Source: Massilia agilis (lineage in GTDB: Bacteria > Pseudomonadota > Gammaproteobacteria > Burkholderiales > Burkholderiaceae_D). Taken from it: a stretch of DNA of 64,000 nucleotides. Numbering within the stretch: the first letter of the stretch is position 1; each line of letters starts with the position of its first letter. Location of the stretch: positions 1-64,000 of the forward strand of contig NZ_JANUHB010000003.1 in the NCBI RefSeq assembly GCF_024756255.1, in the 5' to 3' direction. The notes below the pieces were generated by a model. It was not told the DNA's origin. It saw nothing but the letters and a program-made list of their open reading frames with translations, and ran no database searches. This document shows positions 15,378 to 24,570 of the stretch, in pieces. Position numbers and translations under genes: made by a program.

Positions 15378-17596
15378 GCTGTCCCCTTGTCGGTATCGGG
15401 TTGAACCACAGGCTGCGCGGGTTTGCGTTTGGCGCGCGCAAGGGACGCCTGGATCCCGGCCAACCCGATCACACCGCCGCAGCCGGGGTCGGGCAGGCCC
15501 AGGCCGGTCCAGTGCAGCTGCAAGGGCAGGTTCGGGTTGTAGAGCGCGTCATACGGCGGGTCGGCCTGCGACGGCCAGGTGCACGGCGGCTGGAACTTGT
15601 AGCCTTCGGGATCTTCCACGCCCTCCGCATTGGCGTTGCGGTTCCAGTCCCAGCAATGGTAGCCGTAGCCGCGGTCGGCATCGAGGTTCCAGTCCACCAG
15701 CGGCACCGGCGTACCCTGCGGCTGCGGGTTGGTGCGCGATTCGAGCCAGATCAGGTAGCTGGAAAAGCCGACCGCATCGCCCAGGTGCCGGTTGGCGCGC
15801 AGCAGCGGCCCGACCGCGTTGACTGCGTCCTGGTCGGGCGCGGTTTCCAGCCGGTCGCGGATGTCGGCATCGGTCGGCGTGTTCTGGAACAGCACGTCCG
15901 GGTTGGCGCGGCGCGGGTAGGGGCCGGACCAACTGGCCGGCAGTTCGCCTTTCTGGTCGAACGGGTACTTCCACGGATGCTTGTATTCGTCCTTGGGGTG
16001 CAGGCGCGGGAAGCTGGGGTCGCGGAACGGCCGCTGGTCGAGCGCAATCGGCTCGAAGCCCGGGAAGATGTTGCCCACATCGTCGAGCGCGCTGCGGAAG
16101 GCCTGCGCGTCCGGAATGCCGACGGCCACCAGCCCGATCGCGATCTCGTCCTTCATCGGCACCAGGTAGCCGGACATGACCAGCACGGCGCGGAAGTTCT
16201 TCAGCAGGTGGAACAGCGGCAGCTCCAGCGCGTAATACAGGCCCAGGCGCAGCGGATAGGTGACGAGGTCGGCCAGGATCGCCCACGGCAGCGTGGCCAG
16301 GTAGATCGCCACCTCGACAATGTAGGCCAGCACCTTGATGACCGACAAGATGAAGTCCAGCACATCGTCCCACCAGCTGCCGTCGTCGCTGCCGCTGCCC
16401 GGCGCACCCTCCTGCGGGTCGCTCATGGTCGGGAACTGCAGGTTGGGGAACACCTCGGGCGGCTCGGGCGGTTCGTGCGCAAAGCCGTCCACCGTGGTCA
16501 GCTTGAGGAACTGGTACAGCAAGCGGTAGGTTTCGGCGATCAGCTGGGCGTTGGGCTTGCCGTCGTCGTCGCGCAGGATGCGTGGGTGCTTGCCTTCCTT
16601 GTAGTACACCGCCGTGATGGTGTTGTAGAGCAGATCGCCGATCGGGTCGGCCAGCTCGGAATCGAGATCGAGCAGGCGGCGCCGCGTCCAGTTCTCGCGC
16701 AGCGTGCCGCCGGTGGGGTAGGCCGGGCGCGGCACGGCGGACTGGTCGTCCTCGTTGAAGGCAATGTCGTAATAAAGCGCCGACTCGGTCAGTTGCGGGT
16801 ACTGGTCGCCGTGGCGCGGGCCAGTCTGGTCGCGCAGGTAGCGGAACGCGTCCATGTGGTTTTCGACCAGGTGGTGGCGTTGCCAGTGCAGCCGGAACGG
16901 GCCGCCCGAGATGGCGTTCACCAGTGCGTGGCCGGTGACGTCGGTCGCCACGTGGGTCATGTAGCCCAGCGCGTATGCGCGCGCCCGGTCGCGCTGGTCC
17001 CCGTCTTCGAAGGTGCCGGCCTGGTTCCACAGCTCGCGGCCGAACTGGCCGGTCTGGCGGTAGTGCAGCATGTCCGACCACAGGAAGGCCTGTTCGTCGA
17101 AGCCCTTGTTCAGGCCCAGCGAAAAGTACTCGAAGATGTCGCCCTGCTGGGTCACGAAGTCTTCCAGTGCCGTGATCAGGATGCCGGACAGCTCGCCCGC
17201 GATGTCGCCCACGATCTCGGACAGGCCCCCCGTCAGGCGGCTCATCTCCTCGGCGGTGTCCTCCGAGATCGGCCCCAGGTAGCGCTCGTACTTGCTGATG
17301 TAGGGGTCGATCGCGTCGTAGATCTTCTGCAGGTAGTGCGACACGTTGACCAGCACGCTGGACAGCGGCAGCGGCCCCTGGTCGCGAAAGTCGGGCAGGA
17401 AGAAGAACAGGTCCGGCCCGATCGCGCCAAGGCTGGCGAAATTGGGGTGGCGCTGCATCAAGCGCGCCAGTTCCGCGGTGTCCGCGCCAACCCACTGCGG
17501 GTCGATGCGCTCGCTGCGCACCGGCGTGAACTTGCCACGGCTAAGGGCCAGCGCGGTGGCGCGCATGGCATTCAGGTGAATGTAGGGTCCCGGCAT
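15374..17596 (-). CDS. Zinc-dependent phospholipase C family protein
   Basis: The start at 17596 is preferred: GGAGG precedes it and it gives MPGPYIHLNAM, 740 residues; an ATG at 17635 would add 13. The N-terminal half has features of the zinc-dependent phospholipase C superfamily: GPYIHLNAM, a GPDLFFFLPDF segment, and GYMTHVATDVTGHALVN followed by HWQRHHLVENHMD, which provide His and Asp metal ligands. The family contains bacterial PLC and S1/P1-like nucleases. A middle hydrophobic stretch (about 340-400) could contact membrane. No signal peptide is seen. The downstream gene overlaps it by 4 bases. Confidence 0.75.
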   Translation of the reverse strand: MPGPYIHLNAMRATALALSRGKFTPVRSERIDPQWVGADTAELARLMQRHPNFASLGAIGPDLFFFLPDFRDQGPLPLSSVLVNVSHYLQKIYDAIDPYISKYERYLGPISEDTAEEMSRLTGGLSEIVGDIAGELSGILITALEDFVTQQGDIFEYFSLGLNKGFDEQAFLWSDMLHYRQTGQFGRELWNQAGTFEDGDQRDRARAYALGYMTHVATDVTGHALVNAISGGPFRLHWQRHHLVENHMDAFRYLRDQTGPRHGDQYPQLTESALYYDIAFNEDDQSAVPRPAYPTGGTLRENWTRRRLLDLDSELADPIGDLLYNTITAVYYKEGKHPRILRDDDGKPNAQLIAETYRLLYQFLKLTTVDGFAHEPPEPPEVFPNLQFPTMSDPQEGAPGSGSDDGSWWDDVLDFILSVIKVLAYIVEVAIYLATLPWAILADLVTYPLRLGLYYALELPLFHLLKNFRAVLVMSGYLVPMKDEIAIGLVAVGIPDAQAFRSALDDVGNIFPGFEPIALDQRPFRDPSFPRLHPKDEYKHPWKYPFDQKGELPASWSGPYPRRANPDVLFQNTPTDADIRDRLETAPDQDAVNAVGPLLRANRHLGDAVGFSSYLIWLESRTNPQPQGTPVPLVDWNLDADRGYGYHCWDWNRNANAEGVEDPEGYKFQPPCTWPSQADPPYDALYNPNLPLQLHWTGLGLPDPGCGGVIGLAGIQASLARAKRKPAQPVVQPDTDKGTA

Positions 17597-17896
17597 GGCG
17601 CCTCCGACAATGGCGAGCAGTTGTGCTCGCTCCATTGCTCACGATAAGCGCGGGAACTGATGGGTGTTTGATTTATGTCAATACATCGGCGGGTGGGGTG
17701 AACTTTCGAGGCTGCGCTGTGACGCTGCAGTGCCCACGTCAGCGACCGGGTTCCAATCGCCCTTGCATATCGCAGAGACACCGAGTTGATATTCCTCAAC
17801 GTCTGTTCAATATCCGGTCTGCAACTCCACCGATCACGCTAGCATGCGCTCTCGTAGACGTGGGCACAGCTTGATTATCACTGGGGAGGGAGAGGA
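17597..17896. other. Intergenic region without recognised genes
   Basis: This 300-bp divergent gap lies between the phospholipase C family operon and the HAF-repeat protein gene. No RNA gene, repeat family member or convincing promoter was recognised. GGGAGG at 17885-17890 is the likely ribosome binding site of the next gene. Confidence 0.5.
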
Positions 17897-19015
17897 ATGG
17901 CTACCGGAACTGGCTCGATAGCATCATGGTTACACCCGACAATCGTCATGGCTTTCGCAACAGTCGTGACCGGCTGCGGCGGCGGGGAGCGTGCAGCGGT
18001 AACGGCCGGCACACCCCAACTGAAATCGCTACTGGTCGCCTGCGACCAGGCGAGCAGTCAACGGTACCAGCTGACCCTGCTCGATTCGCTGGGCGGTCGA
18101 GGTGATTGGGCGAACGCGATCAATAATGACGGGCAGGTGGCAGGAGCGTCGAGCACCCCCGATGGCAGTGGCTGGCACGCGGTGGTGTGGAATGGCACAG
18201 CCCTGACGGACCTTGGCGCCGCCGGCGTGGGCAACAGCATCGCCTATGACATCAACGAGGCAGGGCAGGTCGTTGGCCTGCAGGACACGGCTTTCGGCTG
18301 GAGCGCGATACGCTGGTTCCAGGGCGGCGCCACCTATCTCCAAACCCAGCCGGGCGGGACCAGTTTTGCATCCGGCATCAATAACGCGGGCCTGATTGTC
18401 GGGGAGAGCGAACCGACCATGAACAGCCTGTCCCACGCCAGCGTCTGGAAGAACGGCGAGCTGGCGACGATGAGCACGGTGGGCGGAACGGGCCTGGGAG
18501 TTGCCATGAGGATCAACGACGCAGGAGAAATCGTCGGCAAATCCGCAAATGCCAAGGGCGAGGAGCGCCCGACCTTATGGAAAAACGGCAGCCCGGTCGA
18601 CCTCGGCACCTTGGGTGGACCGAACGGAACCGCCGGCGCGATCAATAGCCGCGGACAAATTGTCGGCGCCAGCGACGCGGTGTATGGGAGTGGCTTTGCG
18701 ATCCGTGCAACACTCTGGGATGGCGGCAAGGTGACCGAACTGGCCACGCTGGGCGGGCCGTTCAGTGCGGCTAACGCGATCAACAATTCCGGCCAGATCG
18801 TCGGGTGGAGCGCCGACGCCGGCGAGCACTACTACCCGGTCGTCTGGCGCAGTGCCAGCGCAGCGCCAGTGGCCATCAGTTCGCTGGTCGATGTTCCCGC
18901 CGGCTTGCAGGTCAAAGAACTAACCGCCATCAATGACCGCGGACAGATCGCCGGATCAGCGATGCAGGGCGGAACGACTCGCGCAATCGTGTTGACGCCC
19001 ACCGGTTGCAATTGA
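17897..19015 (+). CDS. HAF-repeat lipoprotein-like extracellular protein
   Basis: The 372-residue product consists of about seven repeats of roughly 40-50 residues with the core INNxGQIVG followed by an A-x-x-W strand, for example AINNDGQVAG, DINEAGQVVG, GINNAGLIVG and AINSRGQIVG. This is the HAF repeat of putative extracellular propeller-like proteins. The N terminus has a hydrophobic stretch (about 16-27) ending in VVTGCGGG, which could be a lipobox with Cys27. It is therefore probably exported. The role is unknown. Its 3' end overlaps the convergent hydrolase gene by 60 bases. Confidence 0.85.
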   Translation: MATGTGSIASWLHPTIVMAFATVVTGCGGGERAAVTAGTPQLKSLLVACDQASSQRYQLTLLDSLGGRGDWANAINNDGQVAGASSTPDGSGWHAVVWNGTALTDLGAAGVGNSIAYDINEAGQVVGLQDTAFGWSAIRWFQGGATYLQTQPGGTSFASGINNAGLIVGESEPTMNSLSHASVWKNGELATMSTVGGTGLGVAMRINDAGEIVGKSANAKGEERPTLWKNGSPVDLGTLGGPNGTAGAINSRGQIVGASDAVYGSGFAIRATLWDGGKVTELATLGGPFSAANAINNSGQIVGWSADAGEHYYPVVWRSASAAPVAISSLVDVPAGLQVKELTAINDRGQIAGSAMQGGTTRAIVLTPTGCN

Positions 19016-19741
19016 GCCAGCGAGGGAGCCCAGCCACTGGCTGATGGTCTCGGCCAGCAGTTCAGGCTGCTCCAGCGGGAGCATGTGGCCGGAATGCGCA
19101 ATCGTCTTCAAGGTTGAATGGGGGATCGCTGCGGCCAGCTCTTGCGCTTCCTCGGCGCTTCGCAGCGGGTCGTCGGCAGCGGCAATGACCAGGGTGGGGC
19201 AAGTCAGTGTGGCTGCGGCAATCCCGCCTCGGTCAAGATTCGACTGCACCACCATCGCCTGGTAGCCAAGGCGATTGCCCATTTCCCTGATCCGGGCAAC
19301 CAGTTCCTTGTCGCCCCGGCGGTCCGGGTGAAGCGAATGGGCAATCGAGTGCATGCTCAACCCGCGGAAGGTGGCCGGGTTCAGGGCTGCGATCACGTCC
19401 TGCCTGGCCTTGGCGCGCTCCTCGCTGTCGACCCGCAACGAGGTGGCAATCAAGACCAGCGCCACCACGCGCTCCGGGAACAATTCCGCCACTTTGCGGG
19501 CAATGTAGCCGCCAAGCGAAAAGCCGATCAGGACGAAGCGCTCGGGCGCGGCGTGCGCCACCCCGGCCGCGATCTCCTCGGTGGTGGCGCCGGGCGCAAG
19601 CGGCAGGCAACAGATGGGGGCGTCGTACCGGAGCCGGCTGAGGACATCGTCCCACAAGGACTGATCCAGCATGAAACCCGGGAGCAGAACCAGCGGGAAT
19701 GTCGAATCAGCCACCGCGGGCTTGTCGGCGCAAGACGACAT
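18956..19741 (-). CDS. Alpha/beta fold hydrolase
   Basis: The 261-residue product is a compact alpha/beta hydrolase. It has LVLLPGFMLDQSLWDDVL (oxyanion-hole strand), the nucleophile elbow GFSLGGYIA, the acid in AAADDPLRS and the histidine in AHSGHMLPLEQP. The substrate is unknown. Its start overlaps the end of the DHFR-like gene by 35 bases, so both probably belong to one minus-strand operon with the acetolactate synthase gene. The last 60 bases are antisense to the HAF-repeat gene. Confidence 0.88.
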   Translation of the reverse strand: MSSCADKPAVADSTFPLVLLPGFMLDQSLWDDVLSRLRYDAPICCLPLAPGATTEEIAAGVAHAAPERFVLIGFSLGGYIARKVAELFPERVVALVLIATSLRVDSEERAKARQDVIAALNPATFRGLSMHSIAHSLHPDRRGDKELVARIREMGNRLGYQAMVVQSNLDRGGIAAATLTCPTLVIAAADDPLRSAEEAQELAAAIPHSTLKTIAHSGHMLPLEQPELLAETISQWLGSLAGSIATGGRQHDCASRSALHR

Positions 19742-20366
19742 GCGTCGCCTTCTCCGACCCTACACATTGCACGCATTGGTATCCCAGGGCCGGCAAGTCG
19801 ATCCCTTCGAACAGCGGTTCGCCCCGGCCAAGCAGGATCGGCGCGATGGCAATGTGCAGTTCATCGATCAGGCCCTCGCGCAGATACTGGCGGATTGTGT
19901 TCGCGCCACCGCCGATCCTTACGTCCTTGCCGGCGGCGGCTTCGCGTGCACGGTCGAGCGCCTCGCGAATACCGCCTGTGACGAAATGGAAGGTCGTACC
20001 GCCTTCCATCTCGATGGGGGGACGAGCATAGTGGGTCAGGACAAAGGTGGGAACATGATACGGCGGATTGTCCCCCCACCAGCCTTTCCAGTTCTTGTCC
20101 GGCCAGTCCCCGCGATTGGGGTCGAACATGTTCCTGCCAAGGATCCAGGCTCCCATGTTCTCGAACCCACGGGCGGCGAACTCATCGTCCACCCCGGTCG
20201 TACCGCCGTCCTTGCCGAACAGGGTGCGTTGGAACGTGCGTGTGGTGACCAGCCATTGGTGCAAATCTCTCCCGCCCACGCCGAGCGGGTTGTTGATGTC
20301 CTGATTGGGTCCCGCCCCATAGCCGTCGAGCGAGACGGTAAAGCCCTCAACGCGAACTCGTGTCAT
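19707..20366 (-). CDS. Dihydrofolate reductase family protein (RibD C-terminal-like)
   Basis: The start at 20366 is chosen because GGAGG lies 6 bases upstream and the protein then begins MTRVRVEGFTVSLDGYGAG. An earlier start at 20450 would add 28 residues unlike the family. The 219-residue product has GRNMFDP, a PTFVLTHYARPP segment, and GGGANTIRQYLREGLIDELHIAIAPILLG, typical of the RibD C-terminal/DHFR-like NADPH reductase family. The physiological reaction is unknown. It overlaps the hydrolase gene downstream and lies 83 bases after the acetolactate synthase gene. Confidence 0.87.
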   Translation of the reverse strand: MTRVRVEGFTVSLDGYGAGPNQDINNPLGVGGRDLHQWLVTTRTFQRTLFGKDGGTTGVDDEFAARGFENMGAWILGRNMFDPNRGDWPDKNWKGWWGDNPPYHVPTFVLTHYARPPIEMEGGTTFHFVTGGIREALDRAREAAAGKDVRIGGGANTIRQYLREGLIDELHIAIAPILLGRGEPLFEGIDLPALGYQCVQCVGSEKATHVVLRRQARGG

Positions 20367-20449
20367 CGTTTGCCTCCAGTTAGACGCCTGACTTCCCAGC
20401 TGGCCGGTCCAGCTGCTGTTCATTATGCCGGGTTTTTCCAGGCTCGCCA

Positions 20450-22225
20450 TTATCGATCGAACATCCGATCTTTCGACAGCATGACCTCATCGTGCCCCCT
20501 CCCGGCCGGGATCATGGGGAAGCAGTTCTCGGTCCGTTCGACGGCCACGTCGAGCAAATACGGCCCGCGGCTCGCCAGGCATTCCTCGAGCGCGCCATCC
20601 AGATCGCCGGGTTGGTCAATCCTGCGCGAACGCCACCCGAATGCACGCGCTAACGCAACGAAATCGGGGAGCGCTTCCAGCCAGCTGTGGCTATACCGGC
20701 CGCCGTGGTGGAGCTCTTGCCACTGGCGCACCATGCCCATGCAGCCATTGTTGGACAAGATGAGCTTGACCGGGCAGTCATGCTGGATCGCCGTCGCTAG
20801 CTCCTGAATATTCATCAGGATCGAAGCGTCGCCGCTGATGCAGATCACTGGTCGATCCGGATGGGCGATCTGGGCGCCGATCGCGGCCGGCAGGCCGTAA
20901 CCCATCGTGCCGGCGCCGCCGGATGTCAGCCAGCGGTTAGGCTTGTCGAAGCGCAGGTATTGGGCTGCCCACATCTGGTGCTGGCCCACGTCGGTCGATA
21001 CGATCGGATCCTTGCCGGCGAGCTGCAACGCGATTGCATGCATCAACATTTGAGGCGAAATGGCCGGCGCAGCAGACGGGAAGCGCAGGCAGTCGACGCT
21101 TCGCCACTGGTCGATCTGGCGCCACCATTCCTCGGTCGGGGCCGGGGGTGCGCCCGAGGCGTCCAGTGTCCTCTTCAACTGGGACAGGATCGCAAAACAA
21201 TCGCCGCGCAGTCCCACATCCGCTTTCACCAGCTTGCTGATCGACGCCGGGTCGACGTCGATATGAATGATTTTTGCCTGCGGAGCGAATCGGTCGAGGC
21301 GTCCCGTCACCCTGTCGTCGAAGCGGGCGCCGACGCAGACGATCAGGTCAGCCGCGTGCATCGCCATGTTTGCTTCAAGTGTTCCGTGCATGCCCAGCAT
21401 GCCCAGCCATCGCGGATCGGAGGCAGGGAAGGCACCCAGCCCCATCAAGGTCAGGGTACACGGAGCGTTCCTGTCCCGCACTATGCGGGTGAAGATGTCG
21501 CAGGCCGCGCCGCCCGAGTTGATCAAGCCGCCGCCGCCATAGAAGACCGGGCGCCGCGAAGCCTGGATCAATGCTGCTGCCTCCTCCAGCTGCAGCGCCA
21601 GCGCTGGCCCAACCGCATGAGGAAGCGCCGCGGACGGCGGTGCGGCCGTCGTGTTGCAACGCACAGCGCATTGTCCCGCTTGAATATCTTTTGGTATATC
21701 GACCAGCACCGGGCCGGGTCTTCCTTGGGTCGCCCGCTGGATTGCCTCGCGGACAATGTCCGCGATCTCGCTCGCATTTCTGATCTGCGCATTCCATTTG
21801 GTGACCGTGCGCGAGATCCCCAGCGCGTCGCATTCCTGGAAGGCGTTGGTGCCAATGAGGTTCGAGGCCACCTGCCCGCTGATGCATAACACGGGGATCG
21901 AGTCACACAAGGCGTCGAGCAGGCCCGAAGTCGTGTTCGCAATGCCAGGCCCCGACGTCACGAACACAACGCCCAGCCGGCCTGTCGAGCGGGCATACCC
22001 TTCAGCGGCATGTACAGCGGCTTGTTCATGCCTGACCAGCACGTGGCGCAGGCGCGGCTCATCGTACAGCGCGTCGTACAGCGGAAGCATGGCGCCGCCG
22101 GGGTAGCCGAACACGGTATCAACACCTGCCTCGATCAGCATATGAAGCAAAACCTGTGCTCCCGTGAGGACGCTACCGGTGTCGGGAGAAACGATGGGAA
22201 AATCTGGATCGGTGCGGGTATTCAT
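20450..22225 (-). CDS. ilvB: Acetolactate synthase large subunit (thiamine diphosphate enzyme)
   Basis: The 591-residue product has the three domains of acetohydroxyacid synthase. The N-terminal domain carries catalytic Glu67 in LVRHEQAAVHAAEGYA, the middle domain has FAD-type contacts (GARFDDRVTGRLDRF), and the C-terminal domain carries GDASILMNIQELATA...LSNN, which binds thiamine diphosphate and metal. It would condense pyruvate to acetolactate, or pyruvate plus 2-ketobutyrate, in branched-chain amino-acid synthesis. No ilvN regulatory subunit or ilvC follows, so it may be an accessory isozyme. An Lrp-type regulator is divergent 75 bp away and probably controls it. Confidence 0.88.
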   Translation of the reverse strand: MNTRTDPDFPIVSPDTGSVLTGAQVLLHMLIEAGVDTVFGYPGGAMLPLYDALYDEPRLRHVLVRHEQAAVHAAEGYARSTGRLGVVFVTSGPGIANTTSGLLDALCDSIPVLCISGQVASNLIGTNAFQECDALGISRTVTKWNAQIRNASEIADIVREAIQRATQGRPGPVLVDIPKDIQAGQCAVRCNTTAAPPSAALPHAVGPALALQLEEAAALIQASRRPVFYGGGGLINSGGAACDIFTRIVRDRNAPCTLTLMGLGAFPASDPRWLGMLGMHGTLEANMAMHAADLIVCVGARFDDRVTGRLDRFAPQAKIIHIDVDPASISKLVKADVGLRGDCFAILSQLKRTLDASGAPPAPTEEWWRQIDQWRSVDCLRFPSAAPAISPQMLMHAIALQLAGKDPIVSTDVGQHQMWAAQYLRFDKPNRWLTSGGAGTMGYGLPAAIGAQIAHPDRPVICISGDASILMNIQELATAIQHDCPVKLILSNNGCMGMVRQWQELHHGGRYSHSWLEALPDFVALARAFGWRSRRIDQPGDLDGALEECLASRGPYLLDVAVERTENCFPMIPAGRGHDEVMLSKDRMFDR

Positions 22226-22300
22226 GGGGAAATGTTATCGGCAAACCCGCTGAAAGTGCTTCATAATTTCATTCTTATACGCGCCAATTCTGAAAAATTT

Positions 22301-22786
22301 ATGCAGATAATCGATGACCAAGGAAAATTGTTCGACCATCAGGATCTGGCGATACTTCGCATCTTGCTGGCGGACTCGCGCACGCCGTTGCAGGAGATCG
22401 GCAAGGCGGTCGGATTGTCCACGACCTCCTGCTGGAACCGCATCAAGCGTATGACGGATGCGGGGGCGATCGAAGGCTATACGGTGAAGGTCGACCTCGC
22501 AAAGATTGGCTACCAGGACTCGGTGATCGTTCAGGTCACGCTCGGTAGTCATAACCAGGAGACACTGGATGCGTTCGGACAGGCGCTTCAGTCGATTCCC
22601 GAAGTCCTGGAGGCCTTTCTCATTTCCGGGGACTATGACTACTTCATCAGAATCGCGGTGAAGGACACCCGTGACTATGAACGCCTGCTGCGGGAAAAGC
22701 TCTACATGATCCCAGGCATTCGCCACAGCAAGTCCAGCTTCGTCCTGCGCACCCTCAAGAAAGAAGACACCCCGCTCACTTGCTAA
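22301..22786 (+). CDS. Lrp/AsnC family transcriptional regulator
   Basis: The internal ATG at 22301 is preferred; the upstream extension is antisense to the acetolactate synthase gene and unlike any regulator. The 161-residue product has a winged helix (DLAILRILLADSRTPLQEIGKAV, then TSCWNRIKRMTDAG) and a RAM domain with SGDYDYFIRIAVKD. It is divergent from the acetolactate synthase gene with 75 bp between starts, the usual setting for Lrp-type control of branched-chain amino-acid genes. The AT-rich gap probably contains its operator; no clear dyad was fixed. Confidence 0.9.
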   Translation: MQIIDDQGKLFDHQDLAILRILLADSRTPLQEIGKAVGLSTTSCWNRIKRMTDAGAIEGYTVKVDLAKIGYQDSVIVQVTLGSHNQETLDAFGQALQSIPEVLEAFLISGDYDYFIRIAVKDTRDYERLLREKLYMIPGIRHSKSSFVLRTLKKEDTPLTC

Positions 22787-22834
22787 CGCGCACCCGCCGC
22801 GACTTGCCTTCCGGGCGGCCTGGGGTCGAGGTCC

Positions 22835-23626
22835 TCAGTGCTGCTTGTGCTCAAGGCAAAGCAGCTTTCGATAGGCGCACAGGTCCTCGATGAGTTGCTT
22901 TTCGCTAGCCAGGATCTTGGCCTTTTCCGCATCCCCGACCATGTGGATGATGTAGCTCTGCTCGGGAATGCCTTGTTGATCGATGAACGGATACCTCAAG
23001 CTATCTGGCTGGGCAAGGTCAGGAGCCGCACCAATATCGCTGTTCGTGACGCCAGGCGCGTAGTACATCAGGTGTGGCATCACCATGGTGTGCACCTTCA
23101 TGTCCGGTGGGCCGACCGTGCGCATGACAGGAGCAACCATATACGACACGCCTGGCTTCTCCGGCACCTTGTACGTCTTGTCCCGGAAGCGGCGCGCGAT
23201 TTCCGCATGCACCTGCGCCGCGCTCTTGCCCTGCGCGCGCAGCGCGGCCGTATCCATGATCACCTGCAAATAGGTCCTGGTCCCGGCGGCGTCGTAGCAC
23301 AAGGGGATGTAGATGTCGTTTCGGAAGTCGGCCAGCTCCCACGCGGTGCGCTCGACGAGGCATGCGACGCCGCTGCTTCCTTGGCGCGACAGTTGATACC
23401 CGTTGCCCGGTTCCAGCAGATACACGGTCGCACGGTCCCGCAATGCCGGCGGCAATGCGCTCAGCGCGAACCGGGTTTCGAGCTGGGGTGGCATCCGGTC
23501 GACGCTCGTCTCGGCCGCGCGGGCCAGCTCCCCTCGCGCTCCCGCGAGTGCGCTGACACCGAGCATAAAGGCCAGCAGCGCGAGCGAGCGGCCGCGGCGC
23601 CGGTTGATTGAAGTGCGGTTCAGCAT
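22835..23626 (-). CDS. Secreted protein of unknown function
   Basis: The start at 23626 is chosen for its AAGGAGG site. It gives 263 residues with a signal peptide that has a basic region (RRRGR) and a hydrophobic core ending near ALAGARG. The mature part has two cysteine-containing segments (SSGVACLVERTAWELADF and PLCYDAAGTRTYLQVIMD). It ends in LCLEHKQH. No family is recognised. It may lie in one transcript with the SRPBCC and ArsR genes upstream, 37 bases away. Confidence 0.78.
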   Translation of the reverse strand: MLNRTSINRRRGRSLALLAFMLGVSALAGARGELARAAETSVDRMPPQLETRFALSALPPALRDRATVYLLEPGNGYQLSRQGSSGVACLVERTAWELADFRNDIYIPLCYDAAGTRTYLQVIMDTAALRAQGKSAAQVHAEIARRFRDKTYKVPEKPGVSYMVAPVMRTVGPPDMKVHTMVMPHLMYYAPGVTNSDIGAAPDLAQPDSLRYPFIDQQGIPEQSYIIHMVGDAEKAKILASEKQLIEDLCAYRKLLCLEHKQH

Positions 23627-23663
23627 TTGTGCTCCTCCTTGCAAAAGGGGTATCGCAGATCCA

Positions 23664-24197
23664 TCAGGCCGGCAGGCGCTCGTCGTATTCCTTACGCAGG
23701 CGGGTCCAGCCGTCCCAGAACGGCGCGGGCTCCTCGCCGGTGACGCGGGCCACAAGGATGTCCAGATGCATATGCCAGCCGGCACCCACCATGACAGTGA
23801 CGTCACGGTTGGGCAGGCGACGGTGGATCACCTTGAGCAGCACCTTGTCGCCCGCCGGCTTCAGTTCGAACACGACCTCGCCGCCGCCGTCCCAGGTGAT
23901 CCCGAGCTTGCGGGGCGGGTCGAGCTCCGTAATCTGGCTTAGCATGCGATTTTCTTCCGGGAAGCCGTCGGGGCGCCGCCCGGACATCGGTGTCAACTCG
24001 TCGTTTCGCCAAACGAGCTCTACCGGCGTTCCGACTTGCATCTGCATGTGCCCCGCAGCCAACCACTGGCGTCGCAACTCGCTGTCCGTGAGGTAGGCCC
24101 AGACGCGTTCGATCGGGCCGGGCAAGAGGCGCTGGATTTCCAACGTCGCAGGTTCCGTCAACACGCCGAACGCGTTGAGATTGGCAAGATCATTCAT
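23664..24197 (-). CDS. SRPBCC (AHSA1/Aha1 C-terminal-like) domain protein
   Basis: The 177-residue product from the ATG at 24197 reads as a START/Bet v1-like domain: IQRLLPGPIERVWAYLTDSELRRQWLA, then PRKLGITWDG and VLLKVIHRRLP. Such proteins bind hydrophobic ligands, and many are co-encoded with an ArsR regulator, as here: the ArsR gene ends 8 bases inside this reading frame. The ligand is unknown. The earlier start would add 26 residues that overlap the regulator and look unlike the family. Confidence 0.88.
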   Translation of the reverse strand: MNDLANLNAFGVLTEPATLEIQRLLPGPIERVWAYLTDSELRRQWLAAGHMQMQVGTPVELVWRNDELTPMSGRRPDGFPEENRMLSQITELDPPRKLGITWDGGGEVVFELKPAGDKVLLKVIHRRLPNRDVTVMVGAGWHMHLDILVARVTGEEPAPFWDGWTRLRKEYDERLPA

Positions 24198-24570
24198 GCG
24201 ATTTCCCTTTTTTTGAGGTGGGCGAGGGGACGGTTGTATGGCGCGCATCCTCGCGCAGCAGTTGGTCGAGCACATCCAGGCGGCTGGTCCAGAAGCGCTC
24301 GTAGAAGGCCAGCCATTCTTTCGCGCTCGCGAGAGGGCCGGGATCGAGGCGACACAGATGGGTGCGCCCGCGGATTTCGCGCTGGATCAGGCCGGCATTC
24401 TCCAGCACCTTGACGTGCTTGGAGGCAGCCGCGAGCGACATGTCGAAGGGCTCGGCCAACTGGCTCACCGTTCTTTCGCCGGCGGCGAGTTCACGAAGCA
24501 TCTGCCGGCGGGTCGCATCGCCAAGCGCGTGAAAGACCTGATCAAGAGGGGTGGATTCATATTTAACCAT
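24190..24570 (-). CDS. ArsR family transcriptional regulator (SRPBCC-linked type)
   Basis: The 126-residue product from the ATG at 24570 has the winged helix of ArsR proteins: LDQVFHALGDATRRQMLRELA, then SQLAEPFDMSLAAASKHVKVLE and LIQREIRGRTHLCRL. The ELCVC arsenic site is absent, as is usual for the type paired with AHSA1 proteins. It overlaps the SRPBCC gene by 8 bases. Two inverted repeats of the form AACCnnnnGGTT sit at and just upstream of its start codon, so autorepression is likely. Confidence 0.9.
   Translation of the reverse strand: MVKYESTPLDQVFHALGDATRRQMLRELAAGERTVSQLAEPFDMSLAAASKHVKVLENAGLIQREIRGRTHLCRLDPGPLASAKEWLAFYERFWTSRLDVLDQLLREDARHTTVPSPTSKKGKSHE

Noticed and set aside
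14939-17647. A plus-strand open frame of 902 codons opposite the phospholipase C operon
   Set aside because: Arginine- and alanine-rich shadow of two well-supported minus-strand genes; no start signal or domain.
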